Shown piece by piece: positions 10,226 to 21,821 of a DNA stretch of 64,000 bases. Below the pieces are notes generated by a model. That model searched no databases and was not told where the DNA came from. It worked only from the letters and a program-made list of their open reading frames with translations. The position numbers and the translations under genes are program-made. The stretch's first letter is position 1, and each line of letters opens with the position of its first letter. Source of the stretch: Piezodorus guildinii (Eukaryota; Arthropoda; Insecta; Hemiptera; Pentatomidae); contig CM041294.1 of NCBI GenBank assembly GCA_023052935.1, forward strand, positions 27,826,641 to 27,890,640, in the 5' to 3' direction.

Positions 10226-11775
10226 AATATAGTAAATAAAAATATTAATAAGCTAAAATTATGCAAAGGTTTCATTCTAATACCACTGTCTGCTCCCCAC
10301 ATTCAGATCTATAAATCTTATATTTTTTAATGTTTTTTTTAATATTTAATATGTTCGCTTGTTTCTTAATATTTTTTGGGTTCATCATTCCGAATATTTC
10401 ACGCTGCACTTTATATTCGAACCTTTGTAATAGACCAAAAAATTACACTCCCTCTCCCCTTAAAATTTGTGGGCTTACGTTTAAAGATGCGTAGATCCCA
10501 AAAAAACCTATTAAAAAAATCCCTTTGTCTGCGGCATTTCTCCAAAAATACAGGACTCATGAGAGGGATATTAAAACATCAAAGAACTAAATAAATGTTT
10601 TTGAACGTATAACAGACTTCTTTAAACGGTTTTCATCAAATCTAAATAAAAGTGGTTAGCGTTTTGACAGATACATTAAAAGTTATATTGTAATTCCGAT
10701 ACTCAACTTGAATTACTTTGTAACAACAATACTCTTTTTAGAATTTAAAGAAGAAATTTCAAACATCAGTTAGACATGAAAAAAGGTGTATCTGAAACTT
10801 CACAAACGACCCCAGGATGGCCTTAAACATCCGTAGTTATTCGAGTTTATGGAGGTGGAAAGAGATAAAACATATTATTTCTTCTATACAAATTTATATA
10901 GAATATTTTTATAAGGTTTTATAACATTTATTTTTGTATAAACCTCATATATATCTTTTTATTTGCCTGTATCTTAATTGTTGGTTTATCTAATTCATTT
11001 TTGGTTTTCAGTTTAAAACCTGATCATTTATATTTAATAAAGTCGTCATTTATAATACAAAGAATCTAAAATATATTACTTAAGAAACATTTAAATCTAA
11101 TTAATATTATACTAATCTTGGGACAAAGTACGGCTCAATAATTTATTATGATTATTTTACCTGTTATGATTTTGACTATTAATGTATCTTATGTAATAAT
11201 TGTTTTTTAATTACATTTGTGTCATAACCACTTATGTTTCCAGAGAGATTTATAGTACTCGGTTCATAAATGTTATTTGAAAGAGTATTTAAAAGTGTTA
11301 CTTTTAATTAGTGGTAATCAGATCCAAAAGTATGTCTCATTGTAGATTTGTTCCAACTAGTCCAATAATCATCTCAGGGATATTTATGTGACCGCTTTAT
11401 GATTACATTTCTGCGGATAGGTTTATCAGCTATTAGTCCTTCTTTAAGTTTATTGTTTGCGTAGGCAGTATAAACAGTTAAATATGATGGTCGATAAAAT
11501 TAATTTTAACAACTGGTTTATTAAAAGTTTTTCTCAGCTAGTTTTAATATTCTGCAAACAGTTTAGAGATTCTTTTCGGAAAAATGTCGCTTTGGTTTCG
11601 TTTTTTGAAATTGTTGGAATGAAACAAATGTAATGCGTTCATTCAGTAAAATAAAAAATATCCTTATTTTTGAGTATGGATTTTATATTTTTAAGATTGA
11701 TGTGCCAAGCTTATTTTTTACCTGATACTTCAATGAATATGTTTAAAAATTTTAAATGTATATAAGGCGACGAAA
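10226..11775. other. AT-rich stretch, nothing recognised
   Basis: The longest frame (72 codons at 10376-10594, plus) has no motif I recognise and no family relative elsewhere in the window. Confidence 0.4.
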
Positions 11776-11990
11776 GGGAGCGGCGTAGTCTAGTGAATAG
11801 ACCACTAGCCTGTAGTGTACGGGTCCTGGGTTCGAATCCCGGCTGTGAGAGAATATTGTTTATTCTGTTATTTCGACCAGGGGGTGACCCTAGGGTATGA
11901 AATCTTGCTGGGGCAGACCCAGCGTCTTTAAAGTGGGTACCCAAAAATGTGGTAAAACCTGGCGGCTGAGTGTGACAAGCTCTTCCAAAA
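11776..11990 (+). mobile_element. SINE-1 (tRNA-derived)
   Basis: The head GGGAGCGGCGTAGTCTAGTG resembles a tRNA 5' half with an A-box-like part. A B box, GGTTCGAATCCC, lies at 11829-11840. The body includes GACCCTAGGGTATG and AAAACCTGGCGGCTGA. The same head and body, without a good B box, occur inverted at 16436-16634. Two copies plus pol III boxes support a SINE rather than a tRNA gene: no complete cloverleaf is visible. Confidence 0.75.
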
Positions 11991-11999
11991 CTCGTAAGA

Positions 12000-12290
12000 G
12001 ATAAAAGCACATTGGATTACTTCAGAGGAGATTTCAGTGTCAAGTATTAGATGGAAAACACCTACAAAGTCAGTATCAATATGTGTCCTGGGTGGGTAGA
12101 GGTTCTGAAAGTATTCAAGCCATTGAACTTCTGAAATAGGACATACACTGGTTTTCTTGCCTCTTACCTCCCTCAACACTGGCCAAAAGTTTTGTGGGTT
12201 TTTACTTTCTGCCAGATTGTCACTTATTTTGTGGAAGTATGTACATTTTTTATCTTTTAATAGGTTATTGTACCTGGAGGCTGAGCGTGA
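12000..12290 (-). pseudogene. LINE ORF2 linker fragment
   Basis: Minus-strand codons from about 12280 read KDKKCTYFHKISDNLAES, then NPQNFWPVLREVRGKK, then ISEVQWLEYFQNLYPP. This resembles the segment between endonuclease and RT in many LINE ORF2 proteins (FW...VR...W..YF..LY). No catalytic motif is included and the family cannot be fixed. Confidence 0.5.
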
Positions 12291-12880
12291 TCTCGACCTA
12301 TTTTAGCGTTTACTTCTTCAGTACTTGATACGTTACTTAGAAACGTACTAAAACTTGCATATTTTTTTTTTTTTGAGGCCTGAAATGGCTTTGCTCATAA
12401 ATCTGATTTATGGAAGGACTATCGTTTAAAACATAGTTTAAACCGCGGAATACTAAGTACGTAGTAATTCTAAGTGTATTTTTCGTGATTTCCTTCAAAT
12501 TAGGAAAAGGCCTGGATAGCTTGACTATCATTAACATTGATCAATCTTAAGTTCTTGAGTAATAATCGGCTATCGACCCTGTCTGTTGGTAATGAAGGAG
12601 ATTATGAAACAGGGCCATCTCCGTCACGATATCTCGGCGGCCTCAGCTCGCCCGATGGACTTTATCAAGGATTGCGATGAATTATTAATGAGGGGACAGT
12701 TACTGGATTTAACTCGGAGCTGGTTAGATATATCTTCAACTGACATTTTTTAGTTACGTTGATCAGAGGATGATTGATAAGGGTGTTTCCATCGAACCTT
12801 TAGCAGGTATGACATTAAATTAGTATAAATCTATAAAATTGTTAATTTATCTACATAATAGAATATAATAATTGTTAACT
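12291..12880. other. no gene recognised
   Basis: A 66-codon minus-strand frame at 12337-12537 lacks recognisable motifs. A T run lies at about 12363-12374. Confidence 0.35.
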
Positions 12881-13170
12881 AGCTGGCCCGACGGACGATG
12901 TCCTGTCTGATCTATGTCTTACCGAATTTGGTCAAGCAGTTCACGCGTGATGCGATGAGCAAGGAAAAGGGGGATTGATTGTTATTTACATATATAATAA
13001 TAAAGAGATTATTTCAGGAAATTAAAAAAACAAGTCTATTCGCCCATGTAACTTTTACCTCTTTTTCTTTTATAAGATCCTTCTCCTGACTGATATAAAC
13101 ATTTAAAAAAATGAGAGAAATCGGTCAAGCCGTTCACGCGGGTTGTCGTGACCAAAGAAAAAGGCGATTC

Positions 13171-13233
<63 letters not shown>

Positions 13234-13665
13234 TAGGGAGAGAGAGAGAGAGAGAAAAAGGGATAGATAGATAGAGCGATTATTATTACCTTTAAAATAT
13301 TAAAAAAAAAAAAAAAAAAAAGAACTATCTACCTAAATAACATTTCTGTTTTTTTCTTTAATAAGATTCTTCTTCTGACTGATATAAACATAACAAAATA
13401 AGAAATAGAGAAATCGGTCAAGCCGTTCACGCGTAATGCGATGACCAAGGGAAAAAAGGGAAAAAGCTATTCATTTTTAGAATTGTAGATAGAGCGATCG
13501 TTGTCACCTTTAAGATATTAAAAAAAAAAAAAAAAACATATCTACCAAAGTAACTCTCCTGAGTGATATAAACATAAAAAACAAAAAAAGAATTTGAGAA
13601 ATCGGTCAAGCCGTTCACGCGGGATGTGATGACCAAGGAAAAAGGCGATTAATTTATATATATAC

Positions 13666-13745
<80 letters not shown>

Positions 13746-14133
13746 GAGAGAGAGAGAGCGAGAGAAAGGGATAGATAGATAGATAGAGCGATTATTATCA
13801 ATATTAAATAAAAAAGAACTATCTACCTAAATAACATTTCTCTTTTTTTCTTTAATAAGATTCTTCTTTTGACTGATATAAACATAACAAAACAAGAAAT
13901 AGAGAAATCGGTCAAGCCGTTCACGCGTGATGCGATGACCAAAGGAAAAAAGCTATTCATTTTTAGATTTATAGATAGAGCGATCATTGTTACCTTTGAC
14001 ATATTTTTTTTTTTAAAACATATCTACCAAAGTAACTCTCCTGACTGATATAAACATAAAAAACAAAAAAAAAATTAGAGAAATCGGTCAAGCCGTTCAC
14101 GCGGGATGTGATGACCAAGGAAAAAGGCGATTC

Positions 14134-14182
<49 letters not shown>

Positions 14183-14600
14183 TAGGGAGAGAGAGAGAGA
14201 GAAAAAGGGATAGATAGATAGAGCGATTATTATTACCTTTAAAATATTAAAAAAAAAAAAAAAGAACTATCATCCTAAATAACATTTCTCTTTTTTTCTT
14301 TAATAAGATTCTTCTTCTGACTGATATAAACATAACAAAACAAGAAATAGAGAAATCGGTCAAGTCATTCACGCGTGATGCGATGACCAAGGGAAAAAAG
14401 GAAAAAATCTATTCATATTTAGATTTATAGATAGAGCGATCATTGTTACCTTTAACATATTTTTTTTAAAAAAACATATCTACCAAGTAACTCTCCTGAC
14501 TGATATAAACATAAATAACAAAAAAAGAATTTGAGATATCAAGCCGTTCAGGCGTGATGCAATGACCAAGGGAAAAGGCGATTCATATATATATATATAT
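12881..14600. repeat. higher-order tandem repeat, A/B dimer of about 475 bp
   Basis: The anchor CGGTCAAGCCGTTCACGCG or a close variant recurs eight times, at about 12930, 13122, 13412, 13602, 13902, 14086, 14356 and 14540. Spacing alternates between about 190 and 270-300 bp. Type A spacers contain GGCGATTCATTTATATATA, a GA microsatellite and GATAGATAGAGCGATTATTA. Type B spacers contain AGCTATTCATTTTTAG and GAGCGATCNTTGTTACC. So a two-monomer unit was amplified about three times. The first unit starts AGCTGGCCCGACGGACGATG, which looks like the end of a dispersed element that seeded the array. Confidence 0.8.
13671..13758. repeat. (GA)n microsatellite inside the array
   Basis: An almost pure GA run of about 88 bp within a type A spacer. 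Shorter GA runs sit at the same place in the other type A spacers (about 13236 and 14188). Confidence 0.9.
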
Positions 14601-15185
14601 ATGATAATCGTCATAGTGGTCACGCTGACAGTAGCTATCAATAATGACTTTAATATTTCTGATATTGAAGATTAGACCAATTACGTATATTTCCTCCTAA
14701 CGTAAAATCCATAGCTACAAAACACGCATTGCTTTGCAAACGATTCATATTAATCCTCATTAAAAGAAGATAAAAGAATGATTATGAAAGTCGTATGTTA
14801 TTATTTGAACCTAGTAATAGCATATACATGCTTTAGTATGCAATAGTGTGTATTGGATCAATGAGCTTTTCATTGGATTCCGACAAAAACCGCACTTGAA
14901 ACAAAGCATTTTCCCTCTTCACAATCAGTTGTAATTTAATTTGATTGGAATCTACCAATTAGATCTGACATCAAACCTTATTTCGAAATACGTGTTAGGT
15001 TTGAAAAATAGGTACTTACTGATTATGAAATGGGTTTTTCTCGATTTATTTTATTTCGCTGGCAACCCTCTAATTTTAATTATGACTAGAAAATTTATTG
15101 TTGTAAATAGTCATACGAAGGTTTTAAATGTAAAATACTGCCTGGAAATAATCCACCGATTCCAGGATCATCAACTCTAACAGTT
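14601..15185. other. no gene recognised
   Basis: The frame at 14941-15180 (plus, 79 codons) has no recognisable motif. Confidence 0.35.
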
Positions 15186-16142
15186 TCGAGTGACGCAGCG
15201 CAACGCCTCTTCCCTTGGCTGTGGGTAATTACCTGAATGAAATCCTAAAGAAGAACACGTCAACTTCTAGAAAAAGATATGTTTGTACTAGCCGTTTGAA
15301 AAAACTAGATGTTTCTGTTCTTTGATGAGGAGATGATCCACTCAACTGTTTTATCCCTGTCGCAAATGTGGCAGAGAGTCTGAAACACCAGCCCATGTGC
15401 TAGGAAATTCCCCAACAACTCCCTCCTCATCACGCGTCGGCACCACAGGGTTAAGAACGAGTTATCAAAACTCCTCTGGGAAAAAGATTCCACCTGTTTT
15501 GACGAGGTCTACTGCATTGATACGGAAGGATCAGTTAGGTACGCAGACATCGTAGCATTCCTGAAGAACGGAACTTCTGCAATGATATGAGACTAATGAC
15601 CTCGATCAAGCAGGAGTAGTGAAAAGGGAGAAGAAAATCTACGAGAAATGCATCCCTTTCCTAAAAGAAAAGTTCCGCGAGACATTTGGCGAGAGACAGT
15701 TCTCCGTTAGAGGTCTAGGGTTTGGGTCTCGCGGAGCGATCCCTGGAAGCACAAGGAGATTTTTGGAAGGCCTGGGTGTCGATATAAGAGATATAGCGGT
15801 GTTAGCAGAAAATGTGATTTTGGACTCCCTGGGGATTATCCACCATCACCTGTATGACAATTAAATAGTGAATATGATTATATTTTGATTATGTTATGTA
15901 CGCACCAAAGGTATGATTTACTATATAGTGTTAGAAATAAATAAAATAAAATAATGTAAATGTAATTGCTAAAAGAGAAAACAAAAATTGTGAATATTAT
16001 AAATTTGTATTAGAATAGGGAAAAAAAAATTTGAAAATGTATGTAAAATATGTCCAACTGATTGATTAGTATGCTGTGTTTTATAAGCAACCCGATGTAT
16101 TTGGGCAGCATTGCCAAATAAATAAAGCATTTCTCTCTTTAG
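15186..16142 (+). mobile_element. R2/NeSL-type LINE 3' end (restriction-like endonuclease class)
   Basis: Degenerate coding sequence at about 15330-15864: CRKCGRESETPAHVLG (CCHC-type knuckle, last Cys changed), a +1 shift, then LITRRHHRVKNELSKLL, then VRYADIVAFLKNG (resembles the PD part of the restriction-like endonuclease), a stop, then VVKREKKIYEKCIPFLKEKF and GSTRRFLEGLG to a TAA at 15862-15864. In R2-type LINEs this region follows the RT and nicks the target. The 3' UTR ends near 16142 with TATGCTGTGTTTTATAAGCA and GGGCAGCATTGCCAAATAAA, a terminus shared with TAIL-G copies on the minus strand at 46255 and 54392. At least two frame breaks make it inactive. Confidence 0.65.
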
Positions 16143-16435
16143 GTCTATTATTGATTGATGGGTAATGCTGACCAATCAACTTTATATTTTAGAAATCTTT
16201 ATAAATGATTCTTATTTTATAAGGGATAATATTCGGAAGTGAAAAGTTAAAACAGCGCTGTCACCATTTCTAGTTGAGTGCTAGTACAATGGAACACATG
16301 TGACATTTTAAAAGTTAAGGTCTTTGTTATGACTCATATATAAAATAAAGCTGTACATCTACAAGCTATGAAAGGTCTCGGGTGAAGTACTAACAGACAT
16401 AGATACTGTTTCTATGCCAACGTCCGTGCAAGGAG
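16143..16435. other. no gene recognised
   Basis: AT-rich sequence without motif or repeat match found here. Confidence 0.35.
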
Positions 16436-16634
16436 TGGATTGGGCCAAGATCACGATCAGCCGCCAGGTTTTTCCCACGTTTTGGCTACCCTCTGAGGTT
16501 GAGTTGAGTTAGGAGAGTCTTCCTACCCTAGGGTAGTTCTATGGCTGAAATAACAACATAAATATTATTGTTATTATTATACCACAGATTAAACAGAGCC
16601 CAGTGTTTTATCCACCAGACATCGCCGCTCCCTC
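16436..16634 (-). mobile_element. SINE-1, second copy
   Basis: The reverse complement starts GAGGGAGCGGCGATGTCTGG and contains GAACTACCCTAGGGTAGG and AAAAACCTGGCGGCTGATCG, in the same order as SINE-1 at 11776-11990. The B box region has decayed. Confidence 0.7.
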
Positions 16635-16685
16635 TTATCTATTTATTAGAACTAATAATATACTGAACTCATAAATTATTAAATA

Positions 16686-17215
16686 AAGAAGATGGTTGAG
16701 GGTGTGGTCATCAGAAAAAAAAAAACAAAAAAAAAAACATTAACAAGTAGTACTTATTTTAATTGTGTGCCGATGTTTCGGCCTACATTGTGACAAGATA
16801 ACAACCAATGCAATTATAAACTTAATAATAAGTTGGGTACATAATAATAATATAGCGACGGGAATATAATCTGGAAACAAACATAAAATAAAATGTAAAT
16901 TGATTATAAGATGACAGTTATAAAATATGGAAGCAAACAAAATTAAGATGATAATATTTAAATACGAATATTTGAAGACTATAAAGTGAAACTAAGCAAA
17001 CTATGACATTTTAAAAGAAGAACAATATTTCAACAATTAAAATTTTAAATATAAACAATTGTAATTAACTTATTAAGTTTATAATATGTTTTTCTTGTTT
17101 CTTACCTGTAAGGCCCACTAAATAGGGAAGTCGCACAAATTAAAATAGTTACTGCTTGCCCCAGCCATCTCCTCATCTAATATCCCAACGGTCAATGAAA
17201 CTTCATCATCCTAAA
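16686..17215. repeat. FB foldback element, decayed copy
   Basis: The left end GAAGATGGTTGAGGGTGTGG and the GTGCCGATGTTTCGGCC block match the FB left arm. A deletion of about 22 bp removes the CTGATGA part of the hammerhead-like motif. The right end CCAGCCATCTCCTCATCTAA and CAACGGTCAATGAAAC matches the FB right arm. The internal stretch CTTAATAATAAGTTGGGTAC corresponds to the same place in the better copies. Confidence 0.65.
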
Positions 17216-17545
17216 TTTTATTAATGATTGCTCGATATTAGTTAATTCATTTCAAATTTGATTTTCTATTTTACTAAACGATTTAATATTCAAAAGACAT
17301 TTTTATTTTTTAAAGCACACACAATAACAAGAATATGTATTAAAAGTAATTTTTGACTTAATATTACTAAGTTTTTAAATTTAGCAAATGTATTTTTATT
17401 ATTATCTGCGTGTAAACAATATTTAACTACAGAGACTGGTAAATAAATAATTTTAAACTATTTTCCATACAAATAATTCTATTAAAATTATTTCAGGAAA
17501 ATTCTAAACCATATTTATGTGGTCGCAAGAAGATTTTTTTCCCCT
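17216..17545. other. no gene recognised
   Basis: AT-rich sequence between FB and LINE-c. No motif seen. Confidence 0.35.
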
Positions 17546-17860
17546 TCATATTTCTTCATTCAAACCTATCAGAAGCTTTCGGACAATAAGCAAATGTGCT
17601 AAATAAAACGTAAGCAGCAGACATGATAGGCATGGGGAAGGATAATTCCTAGCATCACTAGGATTGAATTTGCTGAGGAAGTCTCTCATCCAGCTTCTCT
17701 TCACCCTTCTTCTGACAGGCACTCCGGGTATTGACATTTCGCTTATAGGTATATTTTTATGACATGCAGTTTACTGTGAAAACGAGAATAGAGATTCTTA
17801 TGTGTTGGTCAACTTTTGGTTGTTGTAAGTCCGTATGTAGGGTTTCGGTTGTCGTTATAG

Positions 17861-17952
17861 GTCTTAATATGTTTGGTTTATAATTATTGCAGCTTTTGTA
17901 TGTGAATCTTTTTTGCTGAGCCATAAATCTGAGAGTACGGCACTTTCTAATT
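17861..17952 (+). repeat. 92-bp direct repeat, left copy
   Basis: Shared with 18336-18427: GTCTTAATATGTTTGG-like start, ATTATTGCAGCTTTTGTATG, TGCTGAGCCATAAATCTGAG and ACTTTCTAATT, with only a few mismatches over equal length. It flanks a LINE-b fragment. Confidence 0.85.
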
Positions 17953-18335
17953 GCCTCAATAGGCCTCATACAAGACTGAAACTGCTCGTAGATACAGATT
18001 ACTACAACACTTACTCGACCGACGCTCAAAACTTCCTATTTACTACAGAAAAAAACTCATTTATATAACCATTATCCGGCCTATTTGGACCTACGGCATT
18101 GAGTTATGGGAGTCTACTAAACCCTGAAATTCCTCTCGCATCCAATCCTTGCAGTCCAAAATCCTTCGAAAAATCCTCAATGCTCTCAACTTTGTTCCCA
18201 ATAAAATCATCCATAAAGACCTAAATATCCCATTTGTTGAAGACATGGACCTTTATAGATATACCTCTTTTCATTCCAAACTCCCTGCCCACTCAAACCC
18301 GCTTATCCGTGACCCCTCCTCCATATCTATCATGA
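17953..18335 (+). mobile_element. LINE-b fragment inserted in LINE-c
   Basis: Plus-strand codons: ARRYRLLQHLL-like start (CTGCTCGTAGATACAG...), ITIIRPIWTYGIELW, SSRIQSLQSKILRKIL, NKIIHKDLNIPF and YTSFHSKLPAHSNPLIRD. This is the C-terminal part of the LINE-b RT protein. It lacks the usual LINE-b 3' UTR and is flanked by 92-bp direct repeats made of LINE-c sequence. Confidence 0.8.
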
Positions 18336-18427
18336 GTCTTAAAATATTTGGGTTATAATTATTGCAGCTTTTGTATGTGAGTCTTTATTGCTGAGCCATA
18401 AATCTGAGAGTACAGCACTTTCTAATT
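18336..18427 (+). repeat. 92-bp direct repeat, right copy
   Basis: Second copy of the LINE-c segment at 17861-17952. The pair brackets the LINE-b fragment. Confidence 0.85.
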
Positions 18428-18659
18428 ACTGGTTGAGAGTATATCTTTTCATCTTGACGTGTGGGCCCCAATTTCAGAATTGGTTTGAGAAATTTGGTTA
18501 TCGCCGATAAATATTGGTGGTCAAGTGTATTGTAGTAGTTTAAACGTTAAATGTTTTGAATTTTCATGATTAAATCGATTTTTTCAAAGATAACACCAAT
18601 TTCGTAGGAGCAATAAGTGATTTTGTACAATCAGTAGGGCAATATAGGATCGTCGTTTG

Positions 18660-18710
18660 ATGGTGCAGTTGCAGTATCGTCCGCGTAGGTAGCAGTCAAT
18701 GTGGCAGGGT
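18660..18710 (-). other. YADD catalytic motif of LINE-c RT
   Basis: The reverse complement encodes ATYADDTATA. The two aspartates of the polymerase active site are kept, although the surrounding frame is broken. Confidence 0.75.
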
Positions 18711-19262
18711 TAATTGATGTCACGTGTGTATACAATATATATAGGAGAGGAGCAAGTATCGATCCTTGCGGTATTCCTGAAATATCTGAGCCCTGCTGAA
18801 CAGAGAAAAACCTATCGAAGATAAAAGATTTTTTCTAGAGCTCCAGCAATGTAGTCAGTAACTCTGTGTAATTGGTGTGCCGTTGAGTGTGGCAAATGAA
18901 AACCGAATTATTTTTTGTTCAGTCAAGATATCAACCAATCTTTTGTAAATCAATTTTTCGAAAAGTTTAGAGCATATCAAAAGGAGGCCAATAGAGGAGG
19001 ATTTGTACATGTCTTTGTCTTTTTTGTGTATTATTTTCATGATTGAAAAATTTCACTGAATTAGGAATTCAGGTGTCCTAAGTATACGGTTGTATATTGT
19101 CGTGAAGAAAACTGGAGCATCCTTGGGCATCAGTTGGAGCGCCTCGGCAGTTATTAAATCATAACCTGGGGCTTTTCTTTTAGGTAAGTGTCTGATTTGT
19201 TGTGCGACTTGTAAAGGAGTGAAAGATAAGGAGGCAGTGTCAACTGTAGTGGGATGTCCTTA

Positions 19263-20468
19263 GTACTTTCAACTAAGTTTTCATGCTCTGTATTTGGGAA
19301 ATCAGTCGTTGGTATAAAAACAGATTAGAAGAAATAGCATGAAAAAAATTTATTTAATTGAGAAGTCGAAAACCAAAGCAAAGAAACTAATTCATTTAAA
19401 GCAACAAAAAAAGGATTATTATGTTAAAACCATTGATCAAAATCATAGCGGTGATTTCATCCGTACAAAATGAAGCAAATAGAAGTCACAAAATAATGAA
19501 AAAATAAATTATGTTAACATACTACGGAAATTAGGTCCTTCAGCTTTATTGTAGGAAATATGGTACCGTTTGGAAGAAACTGAATATTTTTACTAAGGAT
19601 ATAGTACGTTTTGAAAAAAACATGTTTTTATTACCCCTTGGAATAAAATGAAATATGGATTAATTAACTTTTGGAAAGAAATGCGTTTTAAAGGATTTGT
19701 GTGTGTCTTTAGAAAAAGTCAGGTAAAGGATTTAGATAAAAATAAATCATTAGAATATAAATATTTTAAAATATCGATTACCTAAAAAAAGGTCGATTTC
19801 AATTTTAAACTTTTGTAAAATATAAAGTTTTTACAGATTTACTTTTACAACATCTGATCATGTTTCCTTATAGCTAAATTTTAAAATTTTATTACCTCCT
19901 AATATTTGACTATTATACATTTTAGGACACATTGTCTTGATTAAAAAAAAAGTCCACGGTCCTAAAGATATTACCAGAAAATACCTTTTCCTCATCTCAG
20001 TACTTGGAAATAAGCCTCATTCATTACGTACAAAACGATTCCGTCAATACATTGCATAACAGAAGTTACAACATCTCAAGAGGAAATGAGAACTTTATTT
20101 TCGGTGCTGTCTACGAAGAAGAAATACTGTCCAAGAAATGAGTTTGACGTAATTAAATTAAAAAGAAAATCTTTTAATTAAGGTTGTAATCGACAGCTAA
20201 AAAGTTATTTAACACTGTGAAATATAAGGAAATAAGAAAGGCAATAAACAATTCTTATAAGGACCAACTACATCTGAATTTCGAGGATATCGATCTCATG
20301 TGACTATGGATAATAATGATCAGTGCTAAACTTTAAAATACTGAAAAAATGGAAAATATGTAACACTACTATTCGTGATCCGAAGGAAGAGCAACATAAA
20401 CGTGTAGTTTAAATGTGGTATCTTACATGTTAAATTCCCTTGTTTTTCCCGCAACCTAATGAAAACAC
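19263..20468. other. AT-rich stretch, nothing recognised
   Basis: Short A/T-driven frames only (for example from the ATG at 19338). No motif or family relative seen. Confidence 0.4.
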
Positions 20469-20588
20469 AATCTTATTTTTTAATTATGGAGTTTTGTTGA
20501 CCGTTGAGAAATTAGATGAGGAAGATGGTTGGGGGTACGGTCATAAATTAAAAACACACATTTAAAATAAGTGTTATTTTAATTATGT

Positions 20589-20627
20589 GCCGACGTTTCG
20601 GCCTACAATGTGGGCCTTCATCAGGGC
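20589..20627 (-). ncRNA. hammerhead-like motif, FB left arm, core intact
   Basis: Minus strand: GCC, CTGATGA, extra A, GGCC-CACATTGTA-GGCC, GAAA, CGTC, GGC. GCC and GGC pair as helix I and helix II is 4 bp. Predicted cleavage is after the C of CGTC. The self-complementary ACGT suggests a dimer-type hammerhead. The extra A before helix II is the only departure from the core. Confidence 0.55.
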
Positions 20628-21453
20628 TAAAAGAAACAAGATAACAACCAATGTAATTATAGACTTAATAATGTGTTAGGTATATAATAATAATATGACA
20701 GTAATAAATTATGGGAACATAAATAAAATTAAATGTAAAATGATAATAAGATGACAATTATAAAGTATGGAAATAAGGTGACAGTTATAAAGCATGGAAA
20801 TAAACAAAATTAAGATAACAGTTATAAAGTATGGAAGTAAACATAATTGAGATGATAATACTGTAATGAGAATATATAAAGAGAGACTAAGCAAATGGCA
20901 AAGGAAAAATATGTGAACAATTAAATTTTTTTTTTTTTATTGATAAGGATCTTTTTTAATCAGCCATTTCTTTCTCCCTCTTTCCATACTCATATCTTTC
21001 TCCGTTACATATCCTGACATATTATTATTAGTTTAATATTACATTATTTTAAAATTTAAATTATTTTTTATTCATACTGTTTCTCTTTTGTAATGACTAT
21101 GTTCTTTTTTTATATATTACCTATACTCTTAACTATGTTTTTAATATATTACCGTCATATATCAACTCAAAATTGTTATTATTTTATTTTTATTTAATAT
21201 TTTATATATTCTTATTAAAATATTATCATCTCAATTATGTTTACTTCCATACTTTATAACTATCATCTTAATTTTGTTTATTTCCATATTTTATAACTGT
21301 CACCTTATTTCCATACTTTATAATTGTCATCTTATTATCATTTTACATTTAATTTTATTTATGTTCCCATAATTTATTACTGTCATATTATTATTATATA
21401 CCTAACGCATTATTAAGTCTATAATTACATTGGTTGTTATCTTGTTTCTTTTA

Positions 21454-21492
21454 GCCCTGATGAAGGCCCACATTGTAGGCCTAAACGTCGGC
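21454..21492 (+). ncRNA. hammerhead-like motif, FB right arm, core mutated
   Basis: GCC, CTGATGA, A, GGCC-CACATTGTA-GGCC, TAAA instead of GAAA, CGTC, GGC. The G12-equivalent is changed to T, which should abolish cleavage. Confidence 0.5.
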
Positions 21493-21821
21493 ACATAATT
21501 AAAATAACACTTATTTTAAATGTGTGTTTTTAATTTATGACCGCACCCCCAACCATCTTCCTCATCTAATCTTATTTTTTATCCATCCTTTTATTTACAG
21601 AGATGATGAAAAAAAAATACTTTTTAGACAATGCCAGACACAAATTAGTTTATGTACCCTAACTATAAATTATTTTAGATATCCGAAGACAGCTTGTCGC
21701 CATTGTCTTGTGAGCTTTGATTTCCCAAACAAAATGTATATATATGTTATTATTAATTTGTATGTTATGTAAATAAAGCATTTATTCATTGAATTAAATT
21801 TTTAGTTTCACTTTTTAAATC

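Larger units (their letters stand above)
17546..19262 (-). mobile_element. LINE-c (Jockey-like) RT, interrupted by LINE-b
   Basis: Minus-strand RT of a Jockey-type LINE in several frames. From the 5' side: RKAPGYDLITAEALQLMPKD (about 19180-19120), FEKLIYKRLVDILTEQ (about 18970-18900), GIPQGSILAPLLYILYT (about 18780-18725), ATYADDTATA with an intact YADD (about 18705-18660), then after a LINE-b insertion LHTDLQQPKVDQHIRIS (about 17840-17790) and RRRVKRSWMRDFLSK at the C-terminus (about 17710). The same family lies on the plus strand at 35900-36870. Stops and shifts occur throughout. Confidence 0.75.
20469..21581. mobile_element. FB foldback element with 14-bp target duplication
   Basis: Penelope-type inverted-repeat element. 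The perfect duplication AATCTTATTTTTTA lies at 20469-20482 and 21568-21581, so the insert is 20483-21567. The left arm runs TTGTTGACCGTTGAGAAATT, GAAGATGGTTGGGGGT, GTGCCGACGTTTCGGCC, AGCCCTGAT (inverse) and AATGTAATTATAGACTTAA; the right arm is its inverse. Between them lie units of about 36 bp (ACAGTTATAAAGCATGGAAA type) and a central block with TTTCTTTCTCCCTC that is shared, inverted, with 61000-61060. The right end is about 25 bp shorter than the left. Small frames in the arms recur in all copies but are low-complexity and not credible genes. Confidence 0.8.

Noticed and set aside
10376..10594. 72-codon frame as a small gene
   Set aside because: No domain or family relative in the window and ordinary AT-rich composition.
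11776..11850. Possible tRNA gene (B box GGTTCGAATCCC)
   Set aside because: No acceptor stem or complete cloverleaf, and the same head plus body recurs at 16436-16634, so it is a SINE head.
12881..14600. CRISPR-like array
   Set aside because: Spacing of 190-300 bp with homologous spacers is a eukaryotic minisatellite, not short repeats with unique spacers.
19338..19470. ATG-initiated lysine-rich frame that looks like an AT-rich bacterial gene
   Set aside because: Only about 45 codons, no ribosome-binding or gene context, expected by chance at this composition.
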